A stretch of 64,000 nt of DNA from Bradyrhizobium sp. LHD-71. GTDB taxonomy: Bacteria; Pseudomonadota; Alphaproteobacteria; Rhizobiales; Xanthobacteraceae. The DNA lies in assembly GCF_031157255.1 (NCBI RefSeq), contig NZ_JAVIFX010000022.1, positions 64,501 to 128,500 on the forward strand, in the 5' to 3' direction. The position numbers and the translations under genes are program-made. Shown in pieces: positions 55,172 to 62,998 of this stretch (its first letter is position 1; every line of letters starts with the position of its first letter). Under the pieces are notes generated by a model that did not search any database, was not told where the DNA came from, and saw only the letters and a program-made list of their open reading frames with translations.

Positions 55172-55504
55172 TCACGAATGGCCGAGGGCATCGATTGCCT
55201 TTCTAGGCTCGGTATTCACGCAGATCTTGTACGAGAAATCGATTCGAGTCCCATCGCGCCGGACTACTGCGAAGCATTTCGTGTTGAAATCGGCACTCAT
55301 GACTTCGAAATGATGGATTCCGTTGCCGATCTTTTCAGCGTAGTCCGGATGGCGTTTCAAAAGCTCCGTCAGATGAATTGAATCTGACTCGCCGACAGCA
55401 TCTTCCGGGCGATACTTGGAGAGCATTTCTTTGAAAAAAGAGAGTCCCTCCTGTCTTGTGCGAAAGGTGATATTCCCAATCGATACTGGCTTTCCTCTAG
55501 CCAT
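55172..55504 (-). CDS. DUF3223 (DeCL-like) protein, first gene of the defence cassette
   Basis: A 110-residue protein. Its pattern IGNITFRTRQEGLSFFKEML, then HPDYAEKIGNGIHHFEV and FAVVRRDGTRIDFSYKICV, matches DUF3223, a small domain also found at the end of plant RNA polymerase IV/V subunits (DeCL). Its bacterial role is unknown. It ends with TGA 33 bp before hamA, in the same frame. A weak promoter (TTGCAG at 55564-55569, TAAGAT at 55542-55547, 16-bp spacing, minus strand) precedes it. Confidence 0.8.
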   Translation of the reverse strand: MARGKPVSIGNITFRTRQEGLSFFKEMLSKYRPEDAVGESDSIHLTELLKRHPDYAEKIGNGIHHFEVMSADFNTKCFAVVRRDGTRIDFSYKICVNTEPRKAIDALGHS

Positions 55505-55589
55505 TTCCTTTGCCGAGCAATCATTTTATCAGAATCGGCTAATCTTACCGCCGCTGAGAGAAACTGCAACGATGGAGAGAGGCGAGTTA

Positions 55590-55800
55590 GTGCGGAAGCA
55601 ATACAATTGTGTCCCGCTCTCTGCCGGGACCGGCGCCCATTCACCTTCCGCGATTCATCCGAGGCCAAAAACAGCGCCACGTTGGCGATGTCTTGGGGCG
55701 AGTCAACGCCGACGGTAGCGCTGGGTCGAGTTGTCCGCGCCGCCGAAGCGGATGGCGTCGGCGCGGATGCCCTTCGGCGACCAGACCGCCACTGACCGGC
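55590..55800 (-). pseudogene. Short-chain dehydrogenase C-terminal remnant
   Basis: Frames on the minus strand read WSPKGIRADAIR and, after a frame change, DSPQDIANVALFLASDESRKVNG. These are the ExPKGIRxNxI and DIANxALFLASDES.xVNG segments of classical SDR proteins, in order. The N-terminal half is missing. The part up to GIRA is duplicated at 56735. Confidence 0.65.
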
Positions 55801-56005
55801 AGCTCCCACCTCAGACCGCCTCCGTCCAGCTTTCCGAGAAGGCCAGCGCCGAGGTCGAGAAGGGCCGCCTCTCGCGTTCGCGCGGCCAGGATCGGCCCTT
55901 GGCCTCGACGCCGTTGCGGACGAGGCGGGTGCCGAGTGCCGGGAGCAAGACCGTGCAGACGCCGTAGCGCCGGCCGGGAATCTGGTTCGGCTGCGCTGAC
56001 CGATT
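55700..56005. repeat. Direct duplication, copy 1 (see 56735-57028)
   Basis: About 300 bp nearly identical in long tracts to 56735-57028, for example CTCAGACCGCCTCCGTCCAG and GATCGGCCCTTGGCCTCGAC. It contains the 3' end of the hypothetical gene at 56840-57418 plus a short-chain-dehydrogenase-like fragment. Lies immediately upstream of the defence cassette. Confidence 0.88.
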
Positions 56006-56008
56006 AAT
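55811..56008 (-). pseudogene. Truncated duplicate of the hypothetical gene at 56840-57418
   Basis: The C-terminal ~63 residues (from QPNQIPGRRYGVC to SESWTEAV and stop) match the intact gene almost perfectly. The rest is missing and replaced by unrelated sequence upstream of 56005. Confidence 0.85.
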
Positions 56009-56187
56009 GCGCGCAACGCGAAACGGCTTGCCTCCTTGGTAGGCTCCGTGATGGACCTGACTGGGACTTGTGTGCAATGTTCTCAGATATTGCGAACATC
56101 AGTGGCATAAATGGGGGAGCAATCCCCCATATTCCCAAAAGCCCACAGCCTCGAACTAAGTCAACGGGGACAAGGAAGCGGATGGCG

Positions 56188-56217
56188 CAAGAAAAGCCCG
56201 GCAAGTAACCGGGCTTT
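56188..56217 (-). terminator. Rho-independent terminator after the 33-residue peptide gene
   Basis: On the minus strand AAAGCCCGG, loop TTACTTG, then CCGGGCTTTTC with a run of Ts. It lies 34 bp beyond the peptide stop codon. Confidence 0.85.
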
Positions 56218-56250
56218 CCATTTGGCATTCAAGCGCGCGGATCGCGTGCC

Positions 56251-56352
56251 TTACTTAAACAGACCGTTCGGCCATACGGCGCGAATAAGTCCGGTGACGG
56301 CGATGATGACTAGCGCTAGGTCGTGCATCGCCGCAGGATCGAACGCGGTCAT
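56251..56352 (-). CDS. 33-residue single-pass membrane peptide
   Basis: The ATG at 56352 has a perfect AGGAGG eight bases upstream. The product has a short polar start (TAFDPAAMHD), a hydrophobic segment LALVIIAVTGLIRAVW and a lysine end, then TAA and a strong terminator. Signals at both ends make a real gene likely. Function unknown; size and form resemble small membrane peptides near phage-derived or toxin loci. Confidence 0.7.
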   Translation of the reverse strand: MTAFDPAAMHDLALVIIAVTGLIRAVWPNGLFK

Positions 56353-56489
56353 TCCGCGATCCTCCTACTGCTAACTGCCGTTGATACAGCGGGCGATGCA
56401 TGTTGGCGGGACATGCCAGTGCGCTTCGAGCACCGAGAACGCCGCAGACGAAGCTGCGACCAGATTACTGCATAAATCGTGAACCTCAA

Positions 56490-56700
56490 GTTACCATCGT
56501 AAATCCCGGAACTTCACTCCGGGTGTGGCTGCTGACTAGCAGCGAATCATGCCGCGTAAGCGGCGTTTAGTGGTGGGTGCCACCACCACCTCTCCTCCTC
56601 CTTATAGGAAGGGAATGGTTGGCGGCGTCTCCTCGTTGGAGTGCAGTGCTTGGTGCGATGCATCTCAGGATAGCCGGCGGGCTATCCGTGTTGAGCGCGT
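56490..56700. other. Hairpin-rich non-coding stretch
   Basis: A run of short perfect hairpins: CCCGG/CCGGG, GCTGCT/AGCAGC, GCCGC/GCGGC, GTGGTG/CACCAC, and GGATAGC/GCTATCC. On the minus strand AGGAGGAGGAG precedes GTG GTG GTG, which opens a 17-codon frame ending TAG, a possible leader peptide. No ordinary gene is supported. It lies between the two duplicated segments. Confidence 0.5.
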
Positions 56701-56734
56701 CGCTATCTTCTAATACGGAGGTAGTCGCAGGCGG

Positions 56735-57028
56735 TTGCCGTGTTCTCGCAGCTGACGCGCCCGGTCAGGATCGCGCCGCGGCTGATGGCGCTGGCACGGA
56801 TGCCCTTCGGCGTCCATGCCCGCTCTGACCGACACCCCCTCAGACCGCCTCCGTCCAGCTCTCCGAAAACGCCAGCGCCGACGTCGAGAAGGGCCGCCCC
56901 TCACGTTCCCGCGGCCAGGATCGGCCCTTGGCCTCGACGCCGTTGCGGACGAGGCGGGTGCCGAGCGCCGGGAGCAACACCGTGCAGACGCCGTAGCGCC
57001 GGTCGGGGATCTGGTTCGGCTGCGAATG
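56735..57028. repeat. Direct duplication, copy 2 (see 55700-56005)
   Basis: Contains the 3' end of the intact hypothetical gene and, beyond its stop, a short-chain-dehydrogenase-like piece (WTPKGIRASAI...). It is probably the original copy because it includes the intact gene. Confidence 0.88.
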
Positions 57029-57418
57029 GATGAGCAGCGGCTGGCCGATATCGTACCAGGTCAGTGAGATGTCCTCGCCGTGCGACCTCACATGCTCGGT
57101 CCAGAAGTAGCGGGGATCACCGGCCTTGGAGAATTGCGCGTCCGCACAGGGGATCGTCGTGTCGGACAGCTCGGCATTGAGCATGCCTTGCACGGTCGAC
57201 TGCAGCCACCGCGCCATCGCGATGTTGTCGGAGTACATGCGCCAGCGCCCCTCCGTCAGCTCGCTTTTCAGGTAGAGCACGTGGCCGGGACCCGCCGGCG
57301 AAAAGATGATCCGCCAATAGCTCGCGTCCGTCGAGTTCGGCTCGCCGTCCTTCGGGCTCAGGCGGATGAACGGGTTCTCGCCCGTCAGGATCGTCTTGTT
57401 GGGATCGGCAATGCTCAT
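56840..57418 (-). CDS. Conserved hypothetical protein
   Basis: A 192-residue soluble protein without signal peptide. Recognisable traits are PAGPGHVLYLKSELTEGRWRMYSDNIAMARWLQ and a beta-rich C-terminal half. The 3' part is duplicated at 55811-56008. The sequence looks like a normal folded protein and its frame is conserved in the duplicate, but I cannot name the family. Confidence 0.7.
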   Translation of the reverse strand: MSIADPNKTILTGENPFIRLSPKDGEPNSTDASYWRIIFSPAGPGHVLYLKSELTEGRWRMYSDNIAMARWLQSTVQGMLNAELSDTTIPCADAQFSKAGDPRYFWTEHVRSHGEDISLTWYDIGQPLLIHSQPNQIPDRRYGVCTVLLPALGTRLVRNGVEAKGRSWPREREGRPFSTSALAFSESWTEAV

Positions 57419-57577
57419 GTCAGGGGTCTCCGCTAACTGGTCTCCGCTCCACTTCTCATGACGCGTCGCTGGAGGTCTGCTTTACGCTCCAAGACGGACG
57501 ATCCGATCATTTTGCATGAGCGTCCGCAATGGGCCATTTGCAGACTTTCAGCGTCGTGGGAGATAGCGCTCCATGGA

Positions 57578-57970
57578 CTATGCGGGCGGCAAATCGAGGC
57601 CGTCGGGTAGCCTGATCCAAAGAACGGTCTGCTCGTCTGAGGAGTGACGAGACAGATGGCCCTTTCCGTGTGTGTCCTCCACCAATACGAACTCGCCCGC
57701 AGAGACATGCCGCACTTCGCCGTCGCTCGTCTCGTATTCGACCGCCCCGGTCAGTCTGACAGTCAAGACCCGTGCTGGAACAGTGTGCCATTCGACCTGT
57801 CGCATACCGGCTGGGATTTGCGTAAACTCCATGCTTGACGCAGGATAGCGCTTGGACACCTGGAACGGCTTGGCACCAGGGGCTACGGTCACCTTTGCCG
57901 TCATGGGGATTTCAACTTCACCAAAGTGAGATTCACCGTCTGGGGTCGCGTATATCCGAAGACATTTCAT
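57578..57970 (-). CDS. Cupin-domain protein
   Basis: A 130-residue single cupin fold: EWHTVPARVLTVRLTGAVEYETSDGEVRHVSAGEFVLVEDTHGKGHLSRH. The second motif with G-x5-P replaced by SAGEF and the ETHGKGH histidines is typical of this bacterial cupin group. Cytoplasmic. It stands alone between other accessory genes. Confidence 0.85.
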   Translation of the reverse strand: MKCLRIYATPDGESHFGEVEIPMTAKVTVAPGAKPFQVSKRYPASSMEFTQIPAGMRQVEWHTVPARVLTVRLTGAVEYETSDGEVRHVSAGEFVLVEDTHGKGHLSRHSSDEQTVLWIRLPDGLDLPPA

Positions 57971-58147
57971 CGGCTGTCGCCTTTTGGCTCCTCAGCGAGA
58001 ACAAGACCACCCTGCCAAGACTGCAGGGAGGGTAAAATCACGGGCCTAATGTGTCGGTCCGCTACGGGTCGGTTTCGACGCGGATGGTCGGTTGGTTGAT
58101 GTCTGCCCATAAGCCGCCGCTTGCGGACAAAGCCGCCCTGGCTCCGA

Positions 58148-58594
58148 TCAGCCCAAATGTTTCTCGAAGAAAACGCGGTTGAAGCCATCCTCCGTGCGGC
58201 GATCAACCACTGTGTATCCGAGGTGAGGATAGATCGCGAGGTTATCTGTCATCTTTTCATTCGTATAGAGATGCACAGCTCCAAGACCCAAACGCCGCGC
58301 CTCGTCTTCGCAGAACTGGACCAGGGACTTTCCAATCCCGCGCCCCGTCGCCGCAGGCTGTACCGCGACATTCTCAAGAAACATATGGTCCTCTTGCGGA
58401 AAGAACACGATGAACCCTTGCAGATCATCATCTCCATCCATCGCCACGTAAGCGTGACCGGCAGCGATTTGCGATGCAAAATCGGCGACCATAGGTGCTG
58501 GCTTGCGACCTATCGCGGCGACATAGCGGACATAGGCGTTTTCGGCGCATGCCCGAATGGCTGCTTCATCGTCCTTGACTGCTTTCCTGATCAT
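58148..58594 (-). CDS. GNAT-family N-acetyltransferase
   Basis: A 148-residue protein with MIRKAVKDDEAAIRACAENAY at the start and the acetyl-CoA site VQPAATGRGIGKSLVQFCEDEARRLG (Q-x-x-G-x-G). The C-terminal YPHLGYTVVDRRTEDGF segment is typical of GNAT proteins that acetylate small amines. Normal length. Acceptor unknown. Confidence 0.92.
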   Translation of the reverse strand: MIRKAVKDDEAAIRACAENAYVRYVAAIGRKPAPMVADFASQIAAGHAYVAMDGDDDLQGFIVFFPQEDHMFLENVAVQPAATGRGIGKSLVQFCEDEARRLGLGAVHLYTNEKMTDNLAIYPHLGYTVVDRRTEDGFNRVFFEKHLG

Positions 58595-58891
58595 TTCCTA
58601 TCCCCAAACGCATTTTGCCTAAGGAAGCACATCGTTTCCGTCGCAGGAAGTGGCCGCTTTGGGCTCAACCGAGCCGGTCACCACCCGGCCTGCGGAATTA
58701 TTCCTCACTTATGGAAAGGCAGGAACACCATGCCATTCAAAGGCTACTGTCCGACTGTAAGGAGGACAAAATTCGACGCGTCATGAATTATACGCTTCAC
58801 AAGCAGTCAACCTAACAACTGATCTTGGCCTTTGATAACCTAACGCGAAACGTGCAGCTGCTTGCTTCGCCCAAGAGATTAAGAGAGCCTC

Positions 58892-59176
58892 GTGTCAAAG
58901 CGGATCGATAAATCGTGGACCGTCTTCGTCAGCGTCGAAAATTTGGAACACGATAGATGCGTGGATTTTTTCGCTAAAGCAGATGGCAGCTATGGATTCG
59001 AGGAATTCAGGCGGGACATTGAAGATGGTGGGCAATGGACGCCCGTTCAGTACTATTCTGGCGCGACCTACGTTTCATCGGTCGAGGCGTTGCTTGCTGC
59101 AGAACGATGTGTACCTTGGCTGTTCCACGTCCTCGCCCGGAAGCCTGAGCTGAGAAAGCGTATCGGTTCGGGTTAA
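58892..59176 (+). CDS. Small hypothetical protein
   Basis: A 94-residue soluble product starting with GTG and preceded by AAGAGAG. It has a beta-rich start (DKSWTVFVSVENLEHDRCVDFF) and a helical end (VEALLAAERCVPWLFHVLARKPELRKR). Family not recognised. Composition and codon use fit a real gene. Confidence 0.55.
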   Translation: MSKRIDKSWTVFVSVENLEHDRCVDFFAKADGSYGFEEFRRDIEDGGQWTPVQYYSGATYVSSVEALLAAERCVPWLFHVLARKPELRKRIGSG

Positions 59177-59389
59177 CCGCGGAGCGCATCTTCCGAAGCA
59201 GCACAGTTTCAACGTGGCCCACGTCAGCTATGGGTCATTTCCGGAAGTCGCGACTGGTCTGCGCCGCTTCTGCTTTGCCCCCCGAGGACAAACATTAATC
59301 AATCTGCGTGCTCGGCACGTGGGGGACTTCCGAATTGCTCCAATTCGAAAGCGGCGGTATGGAATGTATCGTTCGATCAGGGACTGCCA

Positions 59390-59929
59390 ATGGACGTTAT
59401 TATATTGGTGGATATGCAAGTCGGTCTGCGCGAGGGCCCACCCAAGCACGACCTGCAAGCGGTGGTTCAGCGCATCAACTTGCTGACGGCTATGGTGCGT
59501 AAGAAATCCGGCAAGGTCATCTGGGTCAGGCACTGCGGCAAAGCGGGTGATGGCTTTGAGCGCGGCACGGAAGGATGGTCGTTTCTTCCGGAATTAAACC
59601 GTGATCGAGACGATCTGGTCATTGAGAAGACACTTAACGATCCATTCGTGCGGACCTCGTTGCCAGAGATCCTTTCCCAAGTTGAGCCGGATAGGATTCT
59701 TATCGCTGGTTGGGCGACTGACTCCTGTGTCGATGCAACTGTCCGATCCGCCATCTCAAACGATTACCACGTTGTTGTTGTCAGCGATGGTCACACCGTG
59801 AGCGATCGGCCTCACCTAGATGCGGCCGCTGTGATCCGGCATCACCATTGGGTATGGAGCGATTTGATCACGAACCGCTCGGTTCGCATTATGGCGACCA
59901 GTCAGTTGATCGAAGAAGGTGCAGCCTAG
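59390..59929 (+). CDS. Isochorismatase-family cysteine hydrolase
   Basis: A 179-residue protein with the full triad Asp8 (ILVDMQ), Lys80 (IEKTLNDPF) and Cys113 (ATDSCVDATVR). VVVVSDGHTVSDRPHLDA follows. Such enzymes hydrolyse amides, nicotinamide or isochorismate-type substrates. It has no evident operon partner. The substrate cannot be read from sequence. Confidence 0.93.
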   Translation: MDVIILVDMQVGLREGPPKHDLQAVVQRINLLTAMVRKKSGKVIWVRHCGKAGDGFERGTEGWSFLPELNRDRDDLVIEKTLNDPFVRTSLPEILSQVEPDRILIAGWATDSCVDATVRSAISNDYHVVVVSDGHTVSDRPHLDAAAVIRHHHWVWSDLITNRSVRIMATSQLIEEGAA

Positions 59930-60009
59930 TCGGCTCTGCCACCAAGTGAGAGCTTGCTCGCAAGACGCGAACTGCGCGCGGTTCTCATAAAACTGACGCC
60001 TGCTCGCCC

Positions 60010-60065
60010 CCAAAGAGCGGACATTTGAGCGGCGACCCTGCATGTCTGCTTTGGGCCAATTCCTG
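60010..60065. repeat. Fragment of a dispersed AGCGGACAT element
   Basis: AGAGCGGACATTTGAGCGGC, then GCATGTCTGCTTTGGGCC: an inverted pair of the GCGGACAT motif. Fragments with the same words occur at 62268 and 62900. I associate this element with bradyrhizobial intergenic regions; its short frames give spurious proteins beginning MSALG. Confidence 0.45.
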
Positions 60066-60189
60066 ACTCGAGCGATGCAACATGGCCCCATGAGGACACT
60101 CCGTAACAGCCTCTTGCGGGCGTCCGGTCGCCGCGGCAGCATGTACTCCCTGGGCCAGCCAGCCCCACTTCATATGAAACACGGGGACC

Positions 60190-61020
60190 ATGATGCAAAT
60201 CGGTGTTCATCTGCCGCATATCGGCCGCAAGGCCACACCCGAGGCGATCACGCGCGCCGCAGTGCAGGCCGAGGAACTTGGGCTTGCCGACGTGTGGGTG
60301 AGCGAGCACGTCATCCTGCCGAAGGGCGCGCCCTATCCGCCCTCGCCCGCCTTCCTGGAGCCGATCCTCACCCTTGCCTGGGCGGCTGCGGCGACCAGGC
60401 GCGTCCAGCTCGGCACCAGCGTGATCGTGCTGCCGATGCATCATCCGGTGCCGATCGCCAAGCAGCTCGCTACGTTGCAGACGCTGAGCAACGGGCGCGT
60501 CATCTTCGGCGTCGGGGTCGGCTGGCTCGAAGCGGAATTCTCCGCGCTCGGCGTGCCGTTCCGCGAGCGCGGCCGGCGCACCGACGAGAGCATCGCGCTG
60601 CTGCGCGCGCTGTGGAGCCAGGACCCGGTGACCTTCAAACCGCGCTACTGGGCGACGCAGATCGAGGAGATGCGCATGCAGCCTCCGCCTTGTGCGCCCA
60701 TTCCGCTGTGGGTCGGCGGCAGTTCCGACAAGGCACTGGAACGCGCCGCGAACCTCTGCGACGGCTGGCATGGCTCGCGGCTCACTGCGGAGGCGGCGGC
60801 GCCGGTGATCAAGCGGTTGCGCGCGGTGCGGCCGGACAAGACCTTCACCATCTCCCTGCGCACGAGCTTCGACGGTAAGGATCCTGCCGAGCTGGGCGAA
60901 AGGCTTGCCGCCTATCGCGATGCCGGCGCCGATCACATCATGGTCCAGCCCGAAGATCGCGACACTGACGGCTGGATGCGCACGGTGGAGAAGATCGCCC
61001 GCGCGGCGAACGTGCACTAG
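60190..61020 (+). CDS. Luciferase-like (LLM) flavin monooxygenase 1
   Basis: A 276-residue TIM-barrel protein. Its LLM signatures are QIGVHLPHIGRKATPEAI at the start, LGLADVWVSEHVI, RVQLGTSVIVLPMHHPVPIAKQLATLQTLSNGRVIFGVGVGWLEAEF and PIPLWVGGSSDKALERAANLCDGWHGSR. It binds reduced FMN or F420 and oxygenates an organic substrate. The next gene, 36 bp downstream, is a related protein. Confidence 0.92.
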   Translation: MMQIGVHLPHIGRKATPEAITRAAVQAEELGLADVWVSEHVILPKGAPYPPSPAFLEPILTLAWAAAATRRVQLGTSVIVLPMHHPVPIAKQLATLQTLSNGRVIFGVGVGWLEAEFSALGVPFRERGRRTDESIALLRALWSQDPVTFKPRYWATQIEEMRMQPPPCAPIPLWVGGSSDKALERAANLCDGWHGSRLTAEAAAPVIKRLRAVRPDKTFTISLRTSFDGKDPAELGERLAAYRDAGADHIMVQPEDRDTDGWMRTVEKIARAANVH

Positions 61021-61056
61021 GCGCTCGCTGACGGATCGCAATCACCGGAGACACCC

Positions 61057-61992
61057 ATGCCGACCTGCCTCGGATATCTGCTGCCTACGCGTGAGAAAAT
61101 CATGGCGGGCGAACCGGCGACGGCACCCTTGCTCGATCTCGCGGCGCGGGCGGAGCGGCTCGGCTTCGACGCCATCTGGGTCGGGGATTCGCTGTTTGCG
61201 CGGCCGCGCCACGAGCCGCTCACCTTGATGACGGCAATTGCGGCGCGGCTCAAGCGAGTTCAGGTCGGCACTGCGGTGCTGTTGCCGGCGCTGCACAATC
61301 CAGTGCTGCTCGCGCATCAGGTCGCGACCCTTGATCAGGTCGCCGAGGGGCGGCTCATCCTCGGCGTCGGCATCGCCGCCGACGTGCCCAACATACGCGC
61401 GGAATTCATCGCCGCCGGCGTGCCGTTCGAAAAGCGCGTCGGGCGCATGCTGGAAGGGCTGCGCCTCATGCGCGCGCTGTGGAGCGGCAAGCCGGTCGAC
61501 TGGGACGGGCGCTGGAAGGTCGAGGGCGCAGTGCTCGGGCCGACGCCCAACAGGCCCGGCGGCCCGCCGCTGTGGGTCGGCGGCTCGCTGCCCGCGAGCA
61601 TCGAGCGCGCCGGGCGCCATTTCGACGGCTGGATGCCGATCGCCCCGGACGCGGCGCAATGGGGTCGTCAGTGGCGAGAGATCAAGGACATCGCGCGCGC
61701 GGCCGGCCGCAACGCCGACGCGCTCGTCGGCAGCATGTATCTCAACATCGTGCTCGACGACGACGCCAGGCGCGCCAATGACAAGCTCGATCATTTTCTC
61801 GAGGCCTACTACGGCCAGCCGGCGGCGGTGCTGCGCAAGCGCCAGATGGGCTACGCCGGCCCGGCGTCGGGCGTCGCCGAGTGGCTCAACGAATATGTGC
61901 GCGGCGGCTGCTCCCACCTCGTTCTTCGCTTCACCGGCGATCACGAGCGCAATCTGGAGACGATCGCGGGGCTGCGGGAGAAGATCGTCTAA
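61057..61992 (+). CDS. Luciferase-like (LLM) flavin monooxygenase 2
   Basis: A 311-residue paralogous LLM-class enzyme with LGFDAIWVGDSLFARPRHEPL, KRVQVGTAVLLPALHNPVLLAHQVATLDQVAEGRLILGVGIAAD and GGPPLWVGGSLPASIERAGRHFDGWMP. It follows the first LLM gene on the same strand with 36 bp between, so the two probably act on one pathway. Substrate unknown. Confidence 0.92.
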   Translation: MPTCLGYLLPTREKIMAGEPATAPLLDLAARAERLGFDAIWVGDSLFARPRHEPLTLMTAIAARLKRVQVGTAVLLPALHNPVLLAHQVATLDQVAEGRLILGVGIAADVPNIRAEFIAAGVPFEKRVGRMLEGLRLMRALWSGKPVDWDGRWKVEGAVLGPTPNRPGGPPLWVGGSLPASIERAGRHFDGWMPIAPDAAQWGRQWREIKDIARAAGRNADALVGSMYLNIVLDDDARRANDKLDHFLEAYYGQPAAVLRKRQMGYAGPASGVAEWLNEYVRGGCSHLVLRFTGDHERNLETIAGLREKIV

Positions 61993-61993
61993 A

Positions 61994-62037
61994 CCGTCAT
62001 TGCGAAGAGGCGAAACGAAGCCGTGAGCGACTTCGCG
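61994..62037. repeat. Degenerate left half of the CGTCATTGCGAGC-type repeat
   Basis: ACCGTCATTGCGAAGAGGCG and ACGAAGCC are recognisable directly after the LLM gene stop, but no right half follows. Confidence 0.55.
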
Positions 62038-62441
62038 TTGCGGCGAAGGCCCTCTGCTATGATCACCTCGGCGCATCCGACAGGTGTGTTTTGGAAATGC
62101 AGCCCGTTCCAACGCTTTCCCGTCGGCTCCATGTCGCTTGTGGGTCTTTCCCGTACTTCGACGCACGCAGGCGCTAAGTTTGCTTTACGCGATGAGCGGA
62201 CATCGTCAGCCCGACCAATCGCCGGAAGCGCGGAAATTCGATCGAAAGTTATGGTCCGCTGGCCATGTCCGCTTAGGGCCAACTGCAGACATTGGTCGGA
62301 GCCAGGCAACAAGCCAGGCAACGCTGCTCGCTGAATTGCGCGGCTCGTCATGGGCTGGCCCTGCTCGCCACGCACACAAAGCTCGATTAGATTTGCCGAT
62401 GAGCTGCTAGGGACGGGCGGAAGTCTCAAAGGAGGAGCAAC
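62038..62441. other. Intergenic stretch with repeat fragments
   Basis: No gene is supported. GCGGACAT and CATGTCCGCTTAGGGCC words around 62200-62300 look like the dispersed element also seen at 60010. The rest is unassigned. Confidence 0.4.
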
Positions 62442-62810
62442 GTGATCAACGCGCACATTGAAATCATTCTGATTGTCACCGGTGCTGCCACGGCGATCGC
62501 GCTAATTCAGTTCATCGCTCCCGCTTCCGTGCTTCGCGTGGTTTGCGGTGTGGTGCCGGCTGAAATGGTCAGCATAGCCCTAGCCCGTCACTGGGGCCTG
62601 CTCATCTTCTTGATCGGGCTATTGCTCATCTATGCGGCATTTCATCCCGCGGTTCGCGACCCGGCCATGGTTGTTGCTGCGGTTGAAAAGTTCGCTTTAG
62701 GCGCTGGTGTGCTCGGCACATCCCTACGCAACCGGCCAGTCACGACTGCGATTGCTACTGGGGATTCGGTCATTGCGCTCGTCTATCTCCTTTACTTGAT
62801 GGGCTTTTAG
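62442..62810 (+). CDS. Small membrane protein of unknown function
   Basis: A 122-residue protein with three to four hydrophobic segments (about 6-25, 50-68, 78-95 and 102-120). Its GTG start has an excellent AAAGGAGGAG upstream. It resembles DUF4345-type or small bacterial integral membrane proteins but I do not assign a family. Probably transcribed alone. Confidence 0.75.
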   Translation: MINAHIEIILIVTGAATAIALIQFIAPASVLRVVCGVVPAEMVSIALARHWGLLIFLIGLLLIYAAFHPAVRDPAMVVAAVEKFALGAGVLGTSLRNRPVTTAIATGDSVIALVYLLYLMGF

Positions 62811-62998
62811 AATGAGTCTCCTAAGAAGGTGCCCTTTGCGAACCGCATATGTCGGCTTGGGGTCATGAGCCGCCTTGACGTCATCTCTGCGCCGAGTCCG
62901 CTTTGCTTTCCTCAGCGGACATGCGTCGCACCGGATGGCGCGTCCGCTTGGTGCCAGCTAGCGAAATCCCCAAAAATCGTGCAGAACCCTTGCATTAA

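Noticed and set aside
55172-55174. Selenocysteine codon joining DUF3223 and HamA
   Set aside because: No SECIS-like hairpin is evident just after the TGA, neither family contains selenocysteine, and DUF3223 ends naturally at this point.
59926-61041. 371-residue minus-strand frame opposite the first LLM gene
   Set aside because: Antisense shadow; the plus strand has a complete luciferase-like monooxygenase.
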